From NCBI RefSeq assembly GCF_042686195.1, contig NZ_JBHUOQ010000001.1, positions 930,001-994,000 of the forward strand: DNA of 64,000 bases, read 5' to 3'. This document shows positions 17,904 through 27,333 of the stretch, one piece after another; positions within the stretch are counted from its first letter, which is position 1, and every line of letters begins with the position of its first letter. The notes under the pieces were generated by a model. That model was not told the origin of the DNA. It ran no database searches and saw nothing but the letters and a program-made list of their open reading frames with translations. Origin of the DNA: Corticicoccus populi (lineage in GTDB: Bacteria > Bacillota > Bacilli > Staphylococcales > Salinicoccaceae). The position numbers and the translations under genes are program-made.

Positions 17904-18649
17904 AAAATAATCTCACCTTTCTTAAAGACCGGGCCTTCAGTACATAATTTAATCTGACTGCCGTCTGATTTCTCACAGACACATGCATAACACACACCAA
18001 AGCCGCAGCCCATTCTCTCCTCGAGCGAAATGTATCCGTCAATCGGAAGGGTTTCTGATAATACTTTCAGCATCACTTTCGGACCGCAGGAATAAAATTT
18101 ATCAAATTCTGTTCCGATTTCCCGGATGACATCTGTCACAAATCCTTCAGTTCCGTAAGTACCGTCGGCAGTCGCAATATGTGTATCGCCGAGTGCTTTG
18201 AATTTTTCTTCATAGAACACATCTTTTTTAGAATTAAATCCCAGTACATGTGTCGTTTTCACACCGATTTGATTTAAACGCTTGGAAAGTTCATAAAGCG
18301 GCGGTACCCCGATGCCTCCGCCGACAATCAGAACGCTGTCATTTTTCTCAATCGGGTAGCCGTTGCCAAGGGGCGTCAGCACATCGACAAGGTCACCGCT
18401 TTGATATTTGGACAGTTTCTTCGTTCCTTCACCGTCTGCACGGTAAATAATTGTCATTTCCGAATCATTATGATTAATACTTGAAATGGATATCGGCCGT
18501 CTGAGTACATTGGATACAGAATCTGTCACGCGGACATGGACAAACTGTCCTGCTGTATCAATCTCTTTAACGACATCCCCTGTGAGCACCATTTCATAAA
18601 TCTTGTCTGCAATCAGTTCCTGTGAAACTACTTTCATCAAATTTTTCAT
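17900..18649 (-). CDS. pyrK: Dihydroorotate dehydrogenase electron-transfer subunit
   Basis: Carries electrons from FMN in PyrD to NAD through FAD and a 2Fe-2S cluster. 249 aa: FAD-binding RRPISISS, nucleotide-binding GGGIGVPPL, and a C-terminal cysteine set GCGFGVCYACVC...LC for the cluster. An upstream in-frame GTG (18655) falls in the ribosome-binding region AGGTGTGA, so ATG 18649 is preferred. Confidence 0.95.
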   Translation of the reverse strand: MKNLMKVVSQELIADKIYEMVLTGDVVKEIDTAGQFVHVRVTDSVSNVLRRPISISSINHNDSEMTIIYRADGEGTKKLSKYQSGDLVDVLTPLGNGYPIEKNDSVLIVGGGIGVPPLYELSKRLNQIGVKTTHVLGFNSKKDVFYEEKFKALGDTHIATADGTYGTEGFVTDVIREIGTEFDKFYSCGPKVMLKVLSETLPIDGYISLEERMGCGFGVCYACVCEKSDGSQIKLCTEGPVFKKGEIIL

Positions 18650-18657
18650 ATTCACAC

Positions 18658-21600
18658 CTACATTTGTTCCATATTAAAGGTCATGCTTTCAATCACTTCA
18701 ATTAATGTTCTTGCAGTGTCTAAAGATGTCAGACACGGTACACCATTCTCAACAGATTCACGTCTGATTTTAAAGCCGTCACGTGCAACTTCCTTACCTT
18801 TAGTCATTGTATTAATAACAATTTGAACTTTCCCCTGTTGAATTTCAGTAATGATGTCGCTGCCGCCCTCACCGATTTTATCGATATTGACGACCGGTAT
18901 GCCCGCTTCTGCAAGCACACTTGCTGTACCTGATGTTGCAAGGAGACGGTATCCGCAGTGCGACAAGCGCTTCGCAAGTGCCGTTGCTTCTTCCTTATCT
19001 TTATCTGCAACAGTAAACAATGCAGTACCGTGATCTTTCACTTCAAGACCGCTGGCAACAAGCCCTTTATACAAAGCCTTGTTCAATGATAAATCTTTAC
19101 CCATGACCTCGCCTGTGGATTTCATTTCAGGGCCAAGCGTCACATCAACATTTTTCAGTTTTGAGAAGCTGAAAACAGGTGCTTTCACATAATGTCCGTC
19201 CTGTACCGGCTGCAGTCCGAGGTCATACCCGGATTCAGTGAGAGGCTGTCCAAGAATAGAATGCATCGCAAGACGAGCCATCGGTATTTCAGTAATTTTA
19301 CTCAGGAACGGTACTGTACGGCTTGAGCGCGGGTTCACTTCAAGTACAAAGATATCACCTTTTGAAAGTACGAACTGGATGTTGATTAAGCCGATGATGT
19401 TTAAACCTTTTGCCAGACGTTCTGTATAGTCGACCAGTGTTTCAATTTCACTTTCAGAAAGTGTCGCAGGCGGGTACACAGCCATGGAGTCCCCGGAATG
19501 CACTCCGGCGCGTTCAATGTGTTCCATAATACCTGGGATAATCACATTCTCACCATCACAGATGGCATCCACTTCAATTTCTTTTCCTGTTAAATAACGA
19601 TCGACAAGTACAGGATGTTCGGGTGACGCTTTAACAGCATCTCTCATGTAGTTCTTAAGTTCACTTTCATTATACACGATTTCCATCGCACGGCCGCCGA
19701 GAACATAACTCGGTCTGACAAGTACAGGGAAGCCGATATATCTTGCATTCTCAAGTGCTTCTTCTTCGTTTGTTGCTGTTTTACCAAGCGGCTGTGGAAT
19801 GTTAATATCCTGAAGCAGTGCCTCGAATTTCTTTCTGTCCTCAGCACGGTCAATATCCTCAAGTGATGTTCCGATAATATTAACACCTTCACGTTCGAGA
19901 CCGTCCGCAAGATTTATCGCAGTCTGACCGCCGAACTGAACGACAACACCTTTCGGCTGCTCCTGTTCGATAATGTTCATCACATCTTCATGTGTCAGAG
20001 GTTCAAAGTATAATTTGTCTGAAATTGAAAAATCAGTCGATACTGTCTCAGGATTGTTATTGACGATAATTGCCTCATATCCTGCTTCCTGAATCGCCCA
20101 TACTGCATGAACAGTCGCATAATCAAACTCAACACCCTGGCCGATTCTGATTGGTCCGCTGCCGAGTACCAGAATTTTTTCGCGGTCACTTCTGACTGAC
20201 TCGTTATCTTCTTCATATGTGCCGTAGAAATATGGTGTATTGGATTCAAATTCTGCCGCACATGTATCCACCATCTTATAAACCGGCATAATCCCCTCGG
20301 CTTTACGGATTTCAAAGATTTTTTCCTCGGTCGTTTCCCATCTGTGGGCGATGACTCTGTCACTGAAGCCGAATGTTTTCGCCCATTTTAAATGTTTCAG
20401 AGAATTGATGTTCATTTTCAGCTCATGTTCGATATTGATAATATGATTGAACTTATTCAGGAAGAACATGTCAATTTCTGTCCACTCGTGAATATCCTGC
20501 ATCTTAATGCCGCGGCGGAGTGCTTCACCGATAAAGAATAAACGTTCATCACTCTGGCGCTTAATCATTTCAACAATATAGCTGAGCTCAAAATCTTCAC
20601 CGTTCGGCAGGCCGAGATGATGCACACCGTACTCCAGTGAGCGGATTGCCTTTAATAAAGATTCTTCATAGGTACGGCCGATTGCCATCACTTCACCGGT
20701 TGCTTTCATCTGTGTACCCAGTTTACGTTCCCCGCGTTCAAATTTATCAAACGGGAAGCGCGGTATTTTCGATACCACATAATCCAGTGCCGGTTCAAAT
20801 GCCGCATAGCTTGTATTCGTAACCGGGTTAATCATTTCATCCAGTGTCATTCCCACCGCAATTTTCGCTGCAAGTTTTGCGATTGGATAACCTGTCGCTT
20901 TTGATGCAAGTGCACTCGAACGTGATACACGCGGGTTCACTTCGATAATATAGTAATCAAATGAATGAGGATCAAGTGCCAGCTGAACGTTACATCCGCC
21001 CTCTATGCCGAGTTCACGGATAATTGACAGTGACACATCACGGAGCATTTGATTTTCTTTATCTGTTAAAGTCTGTGTCGGTGCAACAACGATGGAGTCA
21101 CCGGTGTGAATGCCGACAGGGTCAATGTTTTCCATATTACATACAACAATCGCATTATCATTGGAGTCACGCATGACTTCATATTCAATTTCCTTGAAGC
21201 CTGCGATTGATTTTTCAACCAGACACTGACTGACAGGAGAATATTTCAAACCATTCGCAACAATCTCTTTCAAATCAGCTTCATTGTAGCAGATACCGCC
21301 GCCGGTACCGCCCATTGTAAAAGCCGGACGGACAATAAACGGATAGCCGACTTTATCTTTAAAGTCATATGCACCTTCAATCGTATTGATGATATCAGAC
21401 TCAGGAACAGGTTCCCCCATCTCGTTCATTAACCGGCGGAATAAATCTCTGTCTTCAGCCTGTTTAATGGAAGATAATTTAGTACCGAGAAGCTCTACAT
21501 CATTTTCTTCCAATACACCGAGACGGTCAAGTTCAACAGCCATGTTTAAACCGACTTGTCCGCCGAGTGTCGGAAGCAGTGCATCCGGCTGCTCTTTACG

Positions 21601-21834
21601 GATAATTCTGCTGACAAAATCGGTTGTAATCGGTTCGATGTATACGACATCGGCAATTTCTTTATCCGTCATAATTGTTGCAGGATTTGAATTTACGAGA
21701 ATGACTCTGTATCCTTCTTCTTTAAGTGCCAGACAGGCTTGAGTCCCTGCATAGTCAAATTCCGCTGCCTGACCGATAATAATCGGCCCGCTTCCTATTA
21801 CTAATATCGTCTTAATATCCGTACGTTTAGGCAT
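18658..21834 (-). CDS. carB: Carbamoyl-phosphate synthase large subunit
   Basis: Makes carbamoyl phosphate from bicarbonate, ammonia (delivered by CarA) and two ATP. 1058 aa with two homologous ATP-grasp halves, each starting with a SGPI.IGQ motif, and a C-terminal MGS-like allosteric domain where UMP/PRPP control would act. ATG at 21834 is 8 bp inside the end of carA; GGAGG lies just before it. This is the pyr-operon copy (pyrAB), so it is expected to serve pyrimidine synthesis. Confidence 0.96.
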   Translation of the reverse strand: MPKRTDIKTILVIGSGPIIIGQAAEFDYAGTQACLALKEEGYRVILVNSNPATIMTDKEIADVVYIEPITTDFVSRIIRKEQPDALLPTLGGQVGLNMAVELDRLGVLEENDVELLGTKLSSIKQAEDRDLFRRLMNEMGEPVPESDIINTIEGAYDFKDKVGYPFIVRPAFTMGGTGGGICYNEADLKEIVANGLKYSPVSQCLVEKSIAGFKEIEYEVMRDSNDNAIVVCNMENIDPVGIHTGDSIVVAPTQTLTDKENQMLRDVSLSIIRELGIEGGCNVQLALDPHSFDYYIIEVNPRVSRSSALASKATGYPIAKLAAKIAVGMTLDEMINPVTNTSYAAFEPALDYVVSKIPRFPFDKFERGERKLGTQMKATGEVMAIGRTYEESLLKAIRSLEYGVHHLGLPNGEDFELSYIVEMIKRQSDERLFFIGEALRRGIKMQDIHEWTEIDMFFLNKFNHIINIEHELKMNINSLKHLKWAKTFGFSDRVIAHRWETTEEKIFEIRKAEGIMPVYKMVDTCAAEFESNTPYFYGTYEEDNESVRSDREKILVLGSGPIRIGQGVEFDYATVHAVWAIQEAGYEAIIVNNNPETVSTDFSISDKLYFEPLTHEDVMNIIEQEQPKGVVVQFGGQTAINLADGLEREGVNIIGTSLEDIDRAEDRKKFEALLQDINIPQPLGKTATNEEEALENARYIGFPVLVRPSYVLGGRAMEIVYNESELKNYMRDAVKASPEHPVLVDRYLTGKEIEVDAICDGENVIIPGIMEHIERAGVHSGDSMAVYPPATLSESEIETLVDYTERLAKGLNIIGLINIQFVLSKGDIFVLEVNPRSSRTVPFLSKITEIPMARLAMHSILGQPLTESGYDLGLQPVQDGHYVKAPVFSFSKLKNVDVTLGPEMKSTGEVMGKDLSLNKALYKGLVASGLEVKDHGTALFTVADKDKEEATALAKRLSHCGYRLLATSGTASVLAEAGIPVVNIDKIGEGGSDIITEIQQGKVQIVINTMTKGKEVARDGFKIRRESVENGVPCLTSLDTARTLIEVIESMTFNMEQM

Positions 21835-22918
21835 TCTGTTTACCTCCAAATTCTGTCATTGCATCTATAAATTCATTGAATAAGTATGATGAGTCATGCG
21901 GTCCTGCTGCTGCTTCCGGATGGTACTGGACTGAAAATACCGGGTGCTCTTTATGTCTGATACCTTCAACGGTATTATCATTCAGTGCCACATGTGTCAC
22001 TTCTAAATCCGTGTCTTTCAGTGATTCTGCATCGATGGCATAACCATGGTTCTGTGAAGTGATTTCTATTTTTCCTGTAGCAAGGTTCTTAACCGGCTGA
22101 TTACTTCCGCGGTGTCCGAATTTCATTTTGTAACTTTTGGCACCGCCGGCAAGTGCAATCAGCTGATGACCGAGGCAGATACCGAACACCGGCACTCTGC
22201 CGATTAAATCCTGAATGGTTTTTACCGCAACTTCTACATCATCCGGGTCCCCGGGGCCGTTTGAAAGCATCACACCGTCAGGGTTCAAACTCAAAATTTC
22301 TTCAGCAGTTGTATCATACGGCACCACTGTTACATCGACATTTCTCTGATTCAATGAACGGACGATATTTTCTTTTTTACCAAAATCGAGAAGCACCACC
22401 CTATAGCCGGTACCTGTCGACACATAAGGAGATTTCGTTGAAACACGTTCAATCTGGTCGGTTCTTCTCTCATATGATTTAAGTTCTTTGACTGTTTTTT
22501 CATGGTTGTCACTAGAAGTGATTACACCGCGCATCACACCGAAGTCACGAATTTTACGTGTAATACTTCTTGTATCTACACCGCTGATGCCGACAATATT
22601 ATGGCGCTTTAGAAAGCTGTCTAGATTTTCCCTGTTTCTGAAATTTGACGGATATTCACATGCCTCCCGTACAATCACACCTTTTGTAGTCGGTTTCAGT
22701 GATTCATTGTCTTCAATATTAAACCCGGCATTTCCAACCAGCGGATAGCTGAATGTAATAATCTGATCTGTATAGGAGTTGTCCGTAATAATTTCCTGGA
22801 CACCTGTCATTGAAGTGTTGAATACGACCTCACCGCTTGTTTCTTTATCCGCACCCAGTCTGTATCCCTCGTATACAGAACCGTCTTCCAATACTAGAAA
22901 TCTGTCTTTAGTCAGCAT
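21827..22918 (-). CDS. carA: Carbamoyl-phosphate synthase small subunit
   Basis: Glutaminase subunit that feeds ammonia to CarB. 363 aa; class I amidotransferase triad visible as Cys in GICLGHQL, His/Glu in QYHPEAAAGP, and the family start LEDGSVYEG. Overlaps pyrC by one base and carB by 8. Confidence 0.96.
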   Translation of the reverse strand: MLTKDRFLVLEDGSVYEGYRLGADKETSGEVVFNTSMTGVQEIITDNSYTDQIITFSYPLVGNAGFNIEDNESLKPTTKGVIVREACEYPSNFRNRENLDSFLKRHNIVGISGVDTRSITRKIRDFGVMRGVITSSDNHEKTVKELKSYERRTDQIERVSTKSPYVSTGTGYRVVLLDFGKKENIVRSLNQRNVDVTVVPYDTTAEEILSLNPDGVMLSNGPGDPDDVEVAVKTIQDLIGRVPVFGICLGHQLIALAGGAKSYKMKFGHRGSNQPVKNLATGKIEITSQNHGYAIDAESLKDTDLEVTHVALNDNTVEGIRHKEHPVFSVQYHPEAAAGPHDSSYLFNEFIDAMTEFGGKQNA

Positions 22919-24189
22919 TATTTTTGGTCTCCTTCTCTATACTTTACTTCACCGTCAACAATCGTCATGTAAATATCAGATACCAGTTTCTCACCGTTAA
23001 ACGGTGTATTTTTTGCTTTGGAGAAAAACGCCTCTTTATCAAGAGTATATTCTTTATTCAAATCAATCACTGTAATATCTGCAGCGGCACCTTCTTTTAA
23101 CTCACCCATTTCAAGACCGAATACCCGGCTCGGCTTCACTGTCATCCAGTCGAGAAGCTGCTGCAGTGTGAATACACCTGTCTTAACAAGCTTTGTATAA
23201 ACAAGCTGGAATGCATTTTCAATGCCGACAATACCGAACGGTGCTTTTGTGATTTCCGCTGCTTTTTCATCTTCTGCATGCGGTGCATGGTCTGTCGCAA
23301 TAAAATCAAGCGTCCCGTCCAAAAGACCTTCTATTAATGCTTCTCTGTCATCAGAACCACGAAGCGGCGGGTTCATCTTAAAGTTTGTATCCACTTCTTT
23401 AATGTCCGTTTCATCAAGTACTAAGTGATGCGGCGTCACTTCACCGGTCACTCTGATTCCTGCACGTTTAGCATCGCGGATTACTCTGACACTCTCTTTT
23501 GTTGACACATGGCAGACATGATAATGACAGTCTGCTGCTTCTGCCAGAAGTACATCACGCGCAATCTGTACAGCTTCTGTTACAGACGGGATGCCGGGGA
23601 CACCGAGCTTTCTGCTGGTTTCACCGTCATGAAGCGCTCCGCCGCGGATCAGTGTGTTTTCTTCTGTATGTGCAACAATCGGCATATCAATCGCTGCCGC
23701 TTCTTCCATCGCACGAAGCATCATATCCGCACTCTGTACACCGACACCGTCATCTGTGAACGCAAATGCACCTGCTTTTTTCAATCCTTTAAAATCGACC
23801 AGCTGGTCTCCCTTCAGTCCCGATGTGATGGATGCGTACGGCAGGACTTTCACATGAGCTGTATCCTTAATAATTTGGTTTACTTTTTCAAGGAGCTCCA
23901 CATTATCCATAATTGGTTTTGTGTTCGGCATCGGTGATACTGCTGTAAAACCGCCTCTTGCTGCAGCACGTGTACCGGATTCAATCGTTTCCTTATGTTC
24001 AAAGCCCGGCTCTCTCAGATGGACGTGTACATCAACAAGTCCTGCAGAGATTAGTTTTCCTTCAAGGTCGATTGTTTCAGTATCTGCATCAATATTCTCT
24101 GAAATTTCTTTGATGCGGCCGTCTTCCACCAATACATCAACCTTGATTTCTTCATTATCCTTTAACATTACACCGTTCTTTAATAACAT
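22918..24189 (-). CDS. pyrC: Dihydroorotase
   Basis: Cyclises carbamoyl-aspartate to dihydroorotate; zinc amidohydrolase. 423 aa, the type I form. DVHVHLREPG carries the first metal-binding histidines, and ATDHAPH the metal-binding aspartate. Lies 3 bp after pyrB, overlaps carA. Confidence 0.96.
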   Translation of the reverse strand: MLLKNGVMLKDNEEIKVDVLVEDGRIKEISENIDADTETIDLEGKLISAGLVDVHVHLREPGFEHKETIESGTRAAARGGFTAVSPMPNTKPIMDNVELLEKVNQIIKDTAHVKVLPYASITSGLKGDQLVDFKGLKKAGAFAFTDDGVGVQSADMMLRAMEEAAAIDMPIVAHTEENTLIRGGALHDGETSRKLGVPGIPSVTEAVQIARDVLLAEAADCHYHVCHVSTKESVRVIRDAKRAGIRVTGEVTPHHLVLDETDIKEVDTNFKMNPPLRGSDDREALIEGLLDGTLDFIATDHAPHAEDEKAAEITKAPFGIVGIENAFQLVYTKLVKTGVFTLQQLLDWMTVKPSRVFGLEMGELKEGAAADITVIDLNKEYTLDKEAFFSKAKNTPFNGEKLVSDIYMTIVDGEVKYREGDQK

Positions 24190-24192
24190 ACT

Positions 24193-25074
24193 TTACACGT
24201 CCTTTTTTAATATTTTTTCAAGAATGCTCATACGCATAAACACACCATTTTCCATCTGCTTGAATATCACACTTTTTTCTGATTCAACAAGGTGGTCTTC
24301 AATTTCAACCCCTCTGTTTACTGGCGCCGGATGCATAATAACAGCACCCTGTTTCATTTTCTTCACCCGGCTGTCATTCATGCCGTACTCTTTGTTATAA
24401 CCTTCTTTACTGAATTCTTTTGAAACCATATGCCGCTCATGCTGCACACGAAGAAGCATGATGACATCACACGTTTCAACTGCCGTATCAAAGTCCAGAT
24501 ACCGGCTGTCGGAACTCTCATCCTGCCATTCTCTCGGACCGGAGTAGAACACTTCTGCACCGAGTGCCGTCAGAGCCTCTCCATTTGAATGTGCCACACG
24601 TGAGTGGGAAATATCACCTGCAATCGCAACTTTCAGCCCTTTAAACGTTTCAAACTGTTCGTATATCGTCATCAGGTCAAGAAGCGACTGTGTCGGGTGG
24701 GATCCGCTGCCGTCACCGCCGTTTATGACAGGGATATTAATGTCTTCCAGTTCATTGTAATATTCATTGTCTTCATGACGGATAACGAGCGCATCACACC
24801 CGAGCGCTTCCATCGTCTTACAAGTGTCATAAAGCGTTTCTCCCTTTATTACTGAACTTTTAGATGCGTCAAATGGGATAGAATGGATTCCGAGTTTAAA
24901 TTCAGCCATTTCAAAACTTGTTTTTGTACGTGTTGAATTCTCAAAAAATAAATTTGCAATCGACAGTTCTCCGTGGAGTTTACTGTAGTCACCCTTCTTC
25001 ATTTCAATTGCCCGGTGAATTAATGATAAAATTTCAGATTCACTTAAATGTGTCATAGACAGCAGATGATTCAT
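24193..25074 (-). CDS. pyrB: Aspartate carbamoyltransferase catalytic subunit
   Basis: Condenses carbamoyl phosphate and aspartate. 293 aa; carbamoyl-phosphate loop STRTKTSFE, HPTQSLLDL and LLRVQHER are conserved. No pyrI regulatory gene is next to it, as usual for Firmicutes. It follows pyrR by only 35 bp; in Bacillus subtilis the permease gene pyrP and two further attenuators lie in this interval. Confidence 0.96.
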   Translation of the reverse strand: MNHLLSMTHLSESEILSLIHRAIEMKKGDYSKLHGELSIANLFFENSTRTKTSFEMAEFKLGIHSIPFDASKSSVIKGETLYDTCKTMEALGCDALVIRHEDNEYYNELEDINIPVINGGDGSGSHPTQSLLDLMTIYEQFETFKGLKVAIAGDISHSRVAHSNGEALTALGAEVFYSGPREWQDESSDSRYLDFDTAVETCDVIMLLRVQHERHMVSKEFSKEGYNKEYGMNDSRVKKMKQGAVIMHPAPVNRGVEIEDHLVESEKSVIFKQMENGVFMRMSILEKILKKDV

Positions 25075-25109
25075 TAAAATAGAGCCTCCTCAAAAATTTT
25101 TAATTCACT

Positions 25110-25637
25110 TTAATCTTCACTGATTGTAACGATGCTCTCACCGTCAACCTCGTAAAGCTTGACCTCAATGCTCTCTTCTTTTGATGTTGGTATATTTTTT
25201 CCGACATAATCCGCACGGATCGGCAGTTCCCTGTGTCCCCGGTCAATCAGAACGGCAAGCGATATTTTTGCCGGCCGGACTGTGTTCAAAATCGCATCCA
25301 TTGCCGCACGGATTGTACGTCCCGTGTAAAGGACATCGTCGACAAGTACTACGTGCCGGTTATTTAAATCACAGTCTGTCTCAACGGCACCTTTTGTATC
25401 ACCGGCTTCTTTTTTATCATCCCGGTAATTTGAAATATCAATCGTCCCGGACGGAACAGTGACACCTTCAATTTGATTAATTTTCTTCTGAATTCTTTCT
25501 GCGAGGAATTCTCCACGGGTTTTAATCCCGAGCAGTACAATATCATCCGTTCCTTTATTTCTCTCAAGAATCTCATGAGACATACGCGTTAACGAACGGC
25601 CGATCTGCGCATCATCCAAAATCAGTCTGTGCTTCAT
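25110..25637 (-). CDS. pyrR: Pyrimidine operon attenuation regulator / uracil phosphoribosyltransferase
   Basis: RNA-binding regulator: with UMP bound it stabilises an anti-antiterminator in the pyr leader and so favours termination; also has some UPRTase activity. 175 aa, PRPP loop VVLVDDVLYTGRT. A longer frame extends to 25694 but it would begin inside the attenuator hairpin. AGGAGG precedes two adjacent ATGs; the second (25637) has the better 6-bp spacing, while 25640 is also possible. Confidence 0.95.
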   Translation of the reverse strand: MKHRLILDDAQIGRSLTRMSHEILERNKGTDDIVLLGIKTRGEFLAERIQKKINQIEGVTVPSGTIDISNYRDDKKEAGDTKGAVETDCDLNNRHVVLVDDVLYTGRTIRAAMDAILNTVRPAKISLAVLIDRGHRELPIRADYVGKNIPTSKEESIEVKLYEVDGESIVTISED

Positions 25638-25668
25638 CATTAACCTCCTCGTAAAGCTAAAATTATAC

Positions 25669-25832
25669 AAAAAATACTCATGCCTCTTAGACATGAGTAT
25701 AGACGTATCCGTATGGATACACCGGTGGTGTCATAGATAATAATCGAGACTCCGCCGTTACCGTTTATATCATGTCTTTTCAGCCTCACGGGACCGATTT
25801 TAAAGACATTCATCTTCTTTATTCAAATGTTC
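25669..25832 (-). ncRNA. PyrR-binding attenuator leader of the pyr operon
   Basis: Leader RNA between the pyr promoter and pyrR. It holds a PyrR-binding element at 25774-25794 with the conserved core GTGAGGCTGAAAAG (family core AGAGAGGCT-N-AAG). It ends in an intrinsic terminator at 25669-25700: stem ATACTCATG/CATGAGTAT and a T tract. High UMP should favour the terminator. Only this one attenuator was found in the operon. Confidence 0.85.
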
Positions 25833-25838
25833 TTACTA

Positions 25839-25867
25839 AGAATATCGCTATTGAAAATTAAAGTCAA
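25839..25867 (-). promoter_or_regulatory. pyr operon promoter
   Basis: Minus strand TTGACT (25862-25867), 17-bp spacer, TATTCT (25839-25844). It lies after the rluD terminator and before the PyrR leader, so it should drive the whole pyrR-to-pyrE operon. Confidence 0.8.
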
Positions 25868-25900
25868 GACAGAACTCCGTTAAAAATATGTAATATGAAA

Positions 25901-25936
25901 ACTCCCTGAAGCGGGCAAATGTCCAGTTCAGGGAGT
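25901..25936 (-). terminator. Terminator of the ileS-lspA-rluD operon
   Basis: Ten-base arms ACTCCCTGAA / TTCAGGGAGT separated by a 16-base loop and followed by TTTTC on the minus strand, a few bases after the rluD stop codon. Confidence 0.85.
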
Positions 25937-25940
25937 CATT

Positions 25941-26852
25941 TTATTTATCAGACTGTCTTTCCAGAGTATCAAGAACTTCCTCAAAATCTTCCGGAAGCGG
26001 TGCATCAAATTCCAGGTACTCCCCTGAAATCGGATGAACAAAACCGATTAATCCTGCATGGAGCAGCTGTCCGCCGACGTCCATTGTACGACGCGGACCG
26101 TATTTCGGATCACCTGCGATTGGATGACCGATATACTTCATGTGCACACGTATCTGGTGTGTACGTCCGGTTTCTAAAATACATTCAACGAGCGTATACG
26201 AATCGAAACGTTCGATCACATTAAAATGTGTGACAGCTTCCTTCCCGTCATCAATGACTGCCATCTCCTGACGCTCTTTCGGGTTTCTGCCGATCGGTGC
26301 TTCAATGGTTCCTTTATTATGCGGAATCACACCATGGACCAGTGCCGTATATTTTCGGGTCACACTTTTATCGACCAGCTGTTCTACAAGTCCTCTGTGC
26401 GCCACATCATTTTTCGCCACCATCAACAAACCGCTGGTGTCTTTATCAATACGGTGTACAATTCCCGGACGGAGCTCACCGTTAATTCCCGATAAATTAT
26501 CGAGTGCATACATCAGTCCATTGACAAGTGTCCCGGACCGGTGCCCTGCAGCCGGATGAACCACCATGCCTTTCGGCTTATAAACAACCGCAACATCCGC
26601 ATCTTCATATACGATTTCAAGAGATAAATCTTCAGGCTCTATATCCGCCTCCACAAGCTCTCTCTCTTCTACAATAATGTCATCATTTTCTTTTACTTTA
26701 TAGTTCGCTTTAACAGCATGACCGTTCACTTTGATCAAGCCTTCCTTAATGCGGCCCTGGATATCACTTCTTGATGTATCCGGGACCTCTTCAGAAAGCA
26801 GTTTATCAATCCGGCTGCCGCCCTGTTCAGCTGTGACTTTTATGTTTTGCAT
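25941..26852 (-). CDS. rluD: RluD-type 23S rRNA pseudouridine synthase (YlyB)
   Basis: 303 aa. N-terminal S4 RNA-binding domain, then the RluA-family catalytic domain with the aspartate in HRIDKDTSGLLMVAK. Targets are probably helix 69 uridines of 23S rRNA by analogy with RluD; in Gram-positives this is less firmly known. ATG 26852 is preferred to an upstream GTG that sits in the ribosome-binding site. It begins 26 bp inside lspA. Confidence 0.93.
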   Translation of the reverse strand: MQNIKVTAEQGGSRIDKLLSEEVPDTSRSDIQGRIKEGLIKVNGHAVKANYKVKENDDIIVEERELVEADIEPEDLSLEIVYEDADVAVVYKPKGMVVHPAAGHRSGTLVNGLMYALDNLSGINGELRPGIVHRIDKDTSGLLMVAKNDVAHRGLVEQLVDKSVTRKYTALVHGVIPHNKGTIEAPIGRNPKERQEMAVIDDGKEAVTHFNVIERFDSYTLVECILETGRTHQIRVHMKYIGHPIAGDPKYGPRRTMDVGGQLLHAGLIGFVHPISGEYLEFDAPLPEDFEEVLDTLERQSDK

Positions 26853-27327
26853 CTTTATCACCTTTCCCTGTGATGAAAACTTCGATAATCATTAATATTA
26901 CTCCAATGGTCAATGCACTGTCGGCAACGTTAAAGATTGGAAAGTCATAATTTATGATTAACACATCGATAAAGTCAACAACCTCCTGGAATAATACTCT
27001 GTCTATAAAATTCCCGAGCGCCCCTGCAAACAAGAATGTAATCGCAAGCTGTGCCGTGAAATTATTTCTGGCTTCTTTTTTATAAATAAAAACCAAAAGT
27101 GCCAGAACAACCACAGTTACCAGATAGAAAAATATCATCTGCCCCTGAAACATCCCCCACGCCGCACCCTGGTTGCGGTGTGAGGTAATTTCAAGATATT
27201 TGCCGAATACGGGAATGGACTGTCCAATTTCCATGTATCTGACAACGAGAAATTTTGTAATCTGGTCAAGCGCGAGAATACCGGCTGCTGTTATCAGCAT
27301 CTGCACTATTCTATATTCTTTCAGCAT
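26827..27327 (-). CDS. lspA: Lipoprotein signal peptidase (SPase II)
   Basis: Membrane aspartyl protease that removes signal peptides of prolipoproteins, including the lipoproteins encoded in this window (CtaC, the DUF4822-like protein, the ankyrin protein). 166 aa, four membrane helices; the catalytic aspartates are in GNFIDRV and FNVADSAL. It follows ileS by 6 bp in the common ileS-lspA-rluD order. Confidence 0.96.
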   Translation of the reverse strand: MLKEYRIVQMLITAAGILALDQITKFLVVRYMEIGQSIPVFGKYLEITSHRNQGAAWGMFQGQMIFFYLVTVVVLALLVFIYKKEARNNFTAQLAITFLFAGALGNFIDRVLFQEVVDFIDVLIINYDFPIFNVADSALTIGVILMIIEVFITGKGDKDAKHKSHS

Positions 27328-27333
27328 CGCCCG

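Noticed and set aside
23509..23937. Plus-strand open frame of 142 codons inside pyrC
   Set aside because: Antisense shadow of the dihydroorotase gene; cysteine/histidine-rich composition comes from the complementary codons.
23921..24400. Plus-strand open frame of 159 codons across the pyrC-pyrB junction
   Set aside because: It is antisense to two intact, well-conserved genes, has no ribosome-binding site and no recognisable domain; a reading-frame shadow.
25075..25109. Possible second PyrR attenuator before pyrB
   Set aside because: Only 35 bp, with just the ribosome-binding site; no GAGGCT loop or terminator stem.
25641..25694. N-terminal extension of PyrR
   Set aside because: It would begin inside the attenuator terminator stem; the AGGAGG-led ATG at 25637 matches the family.
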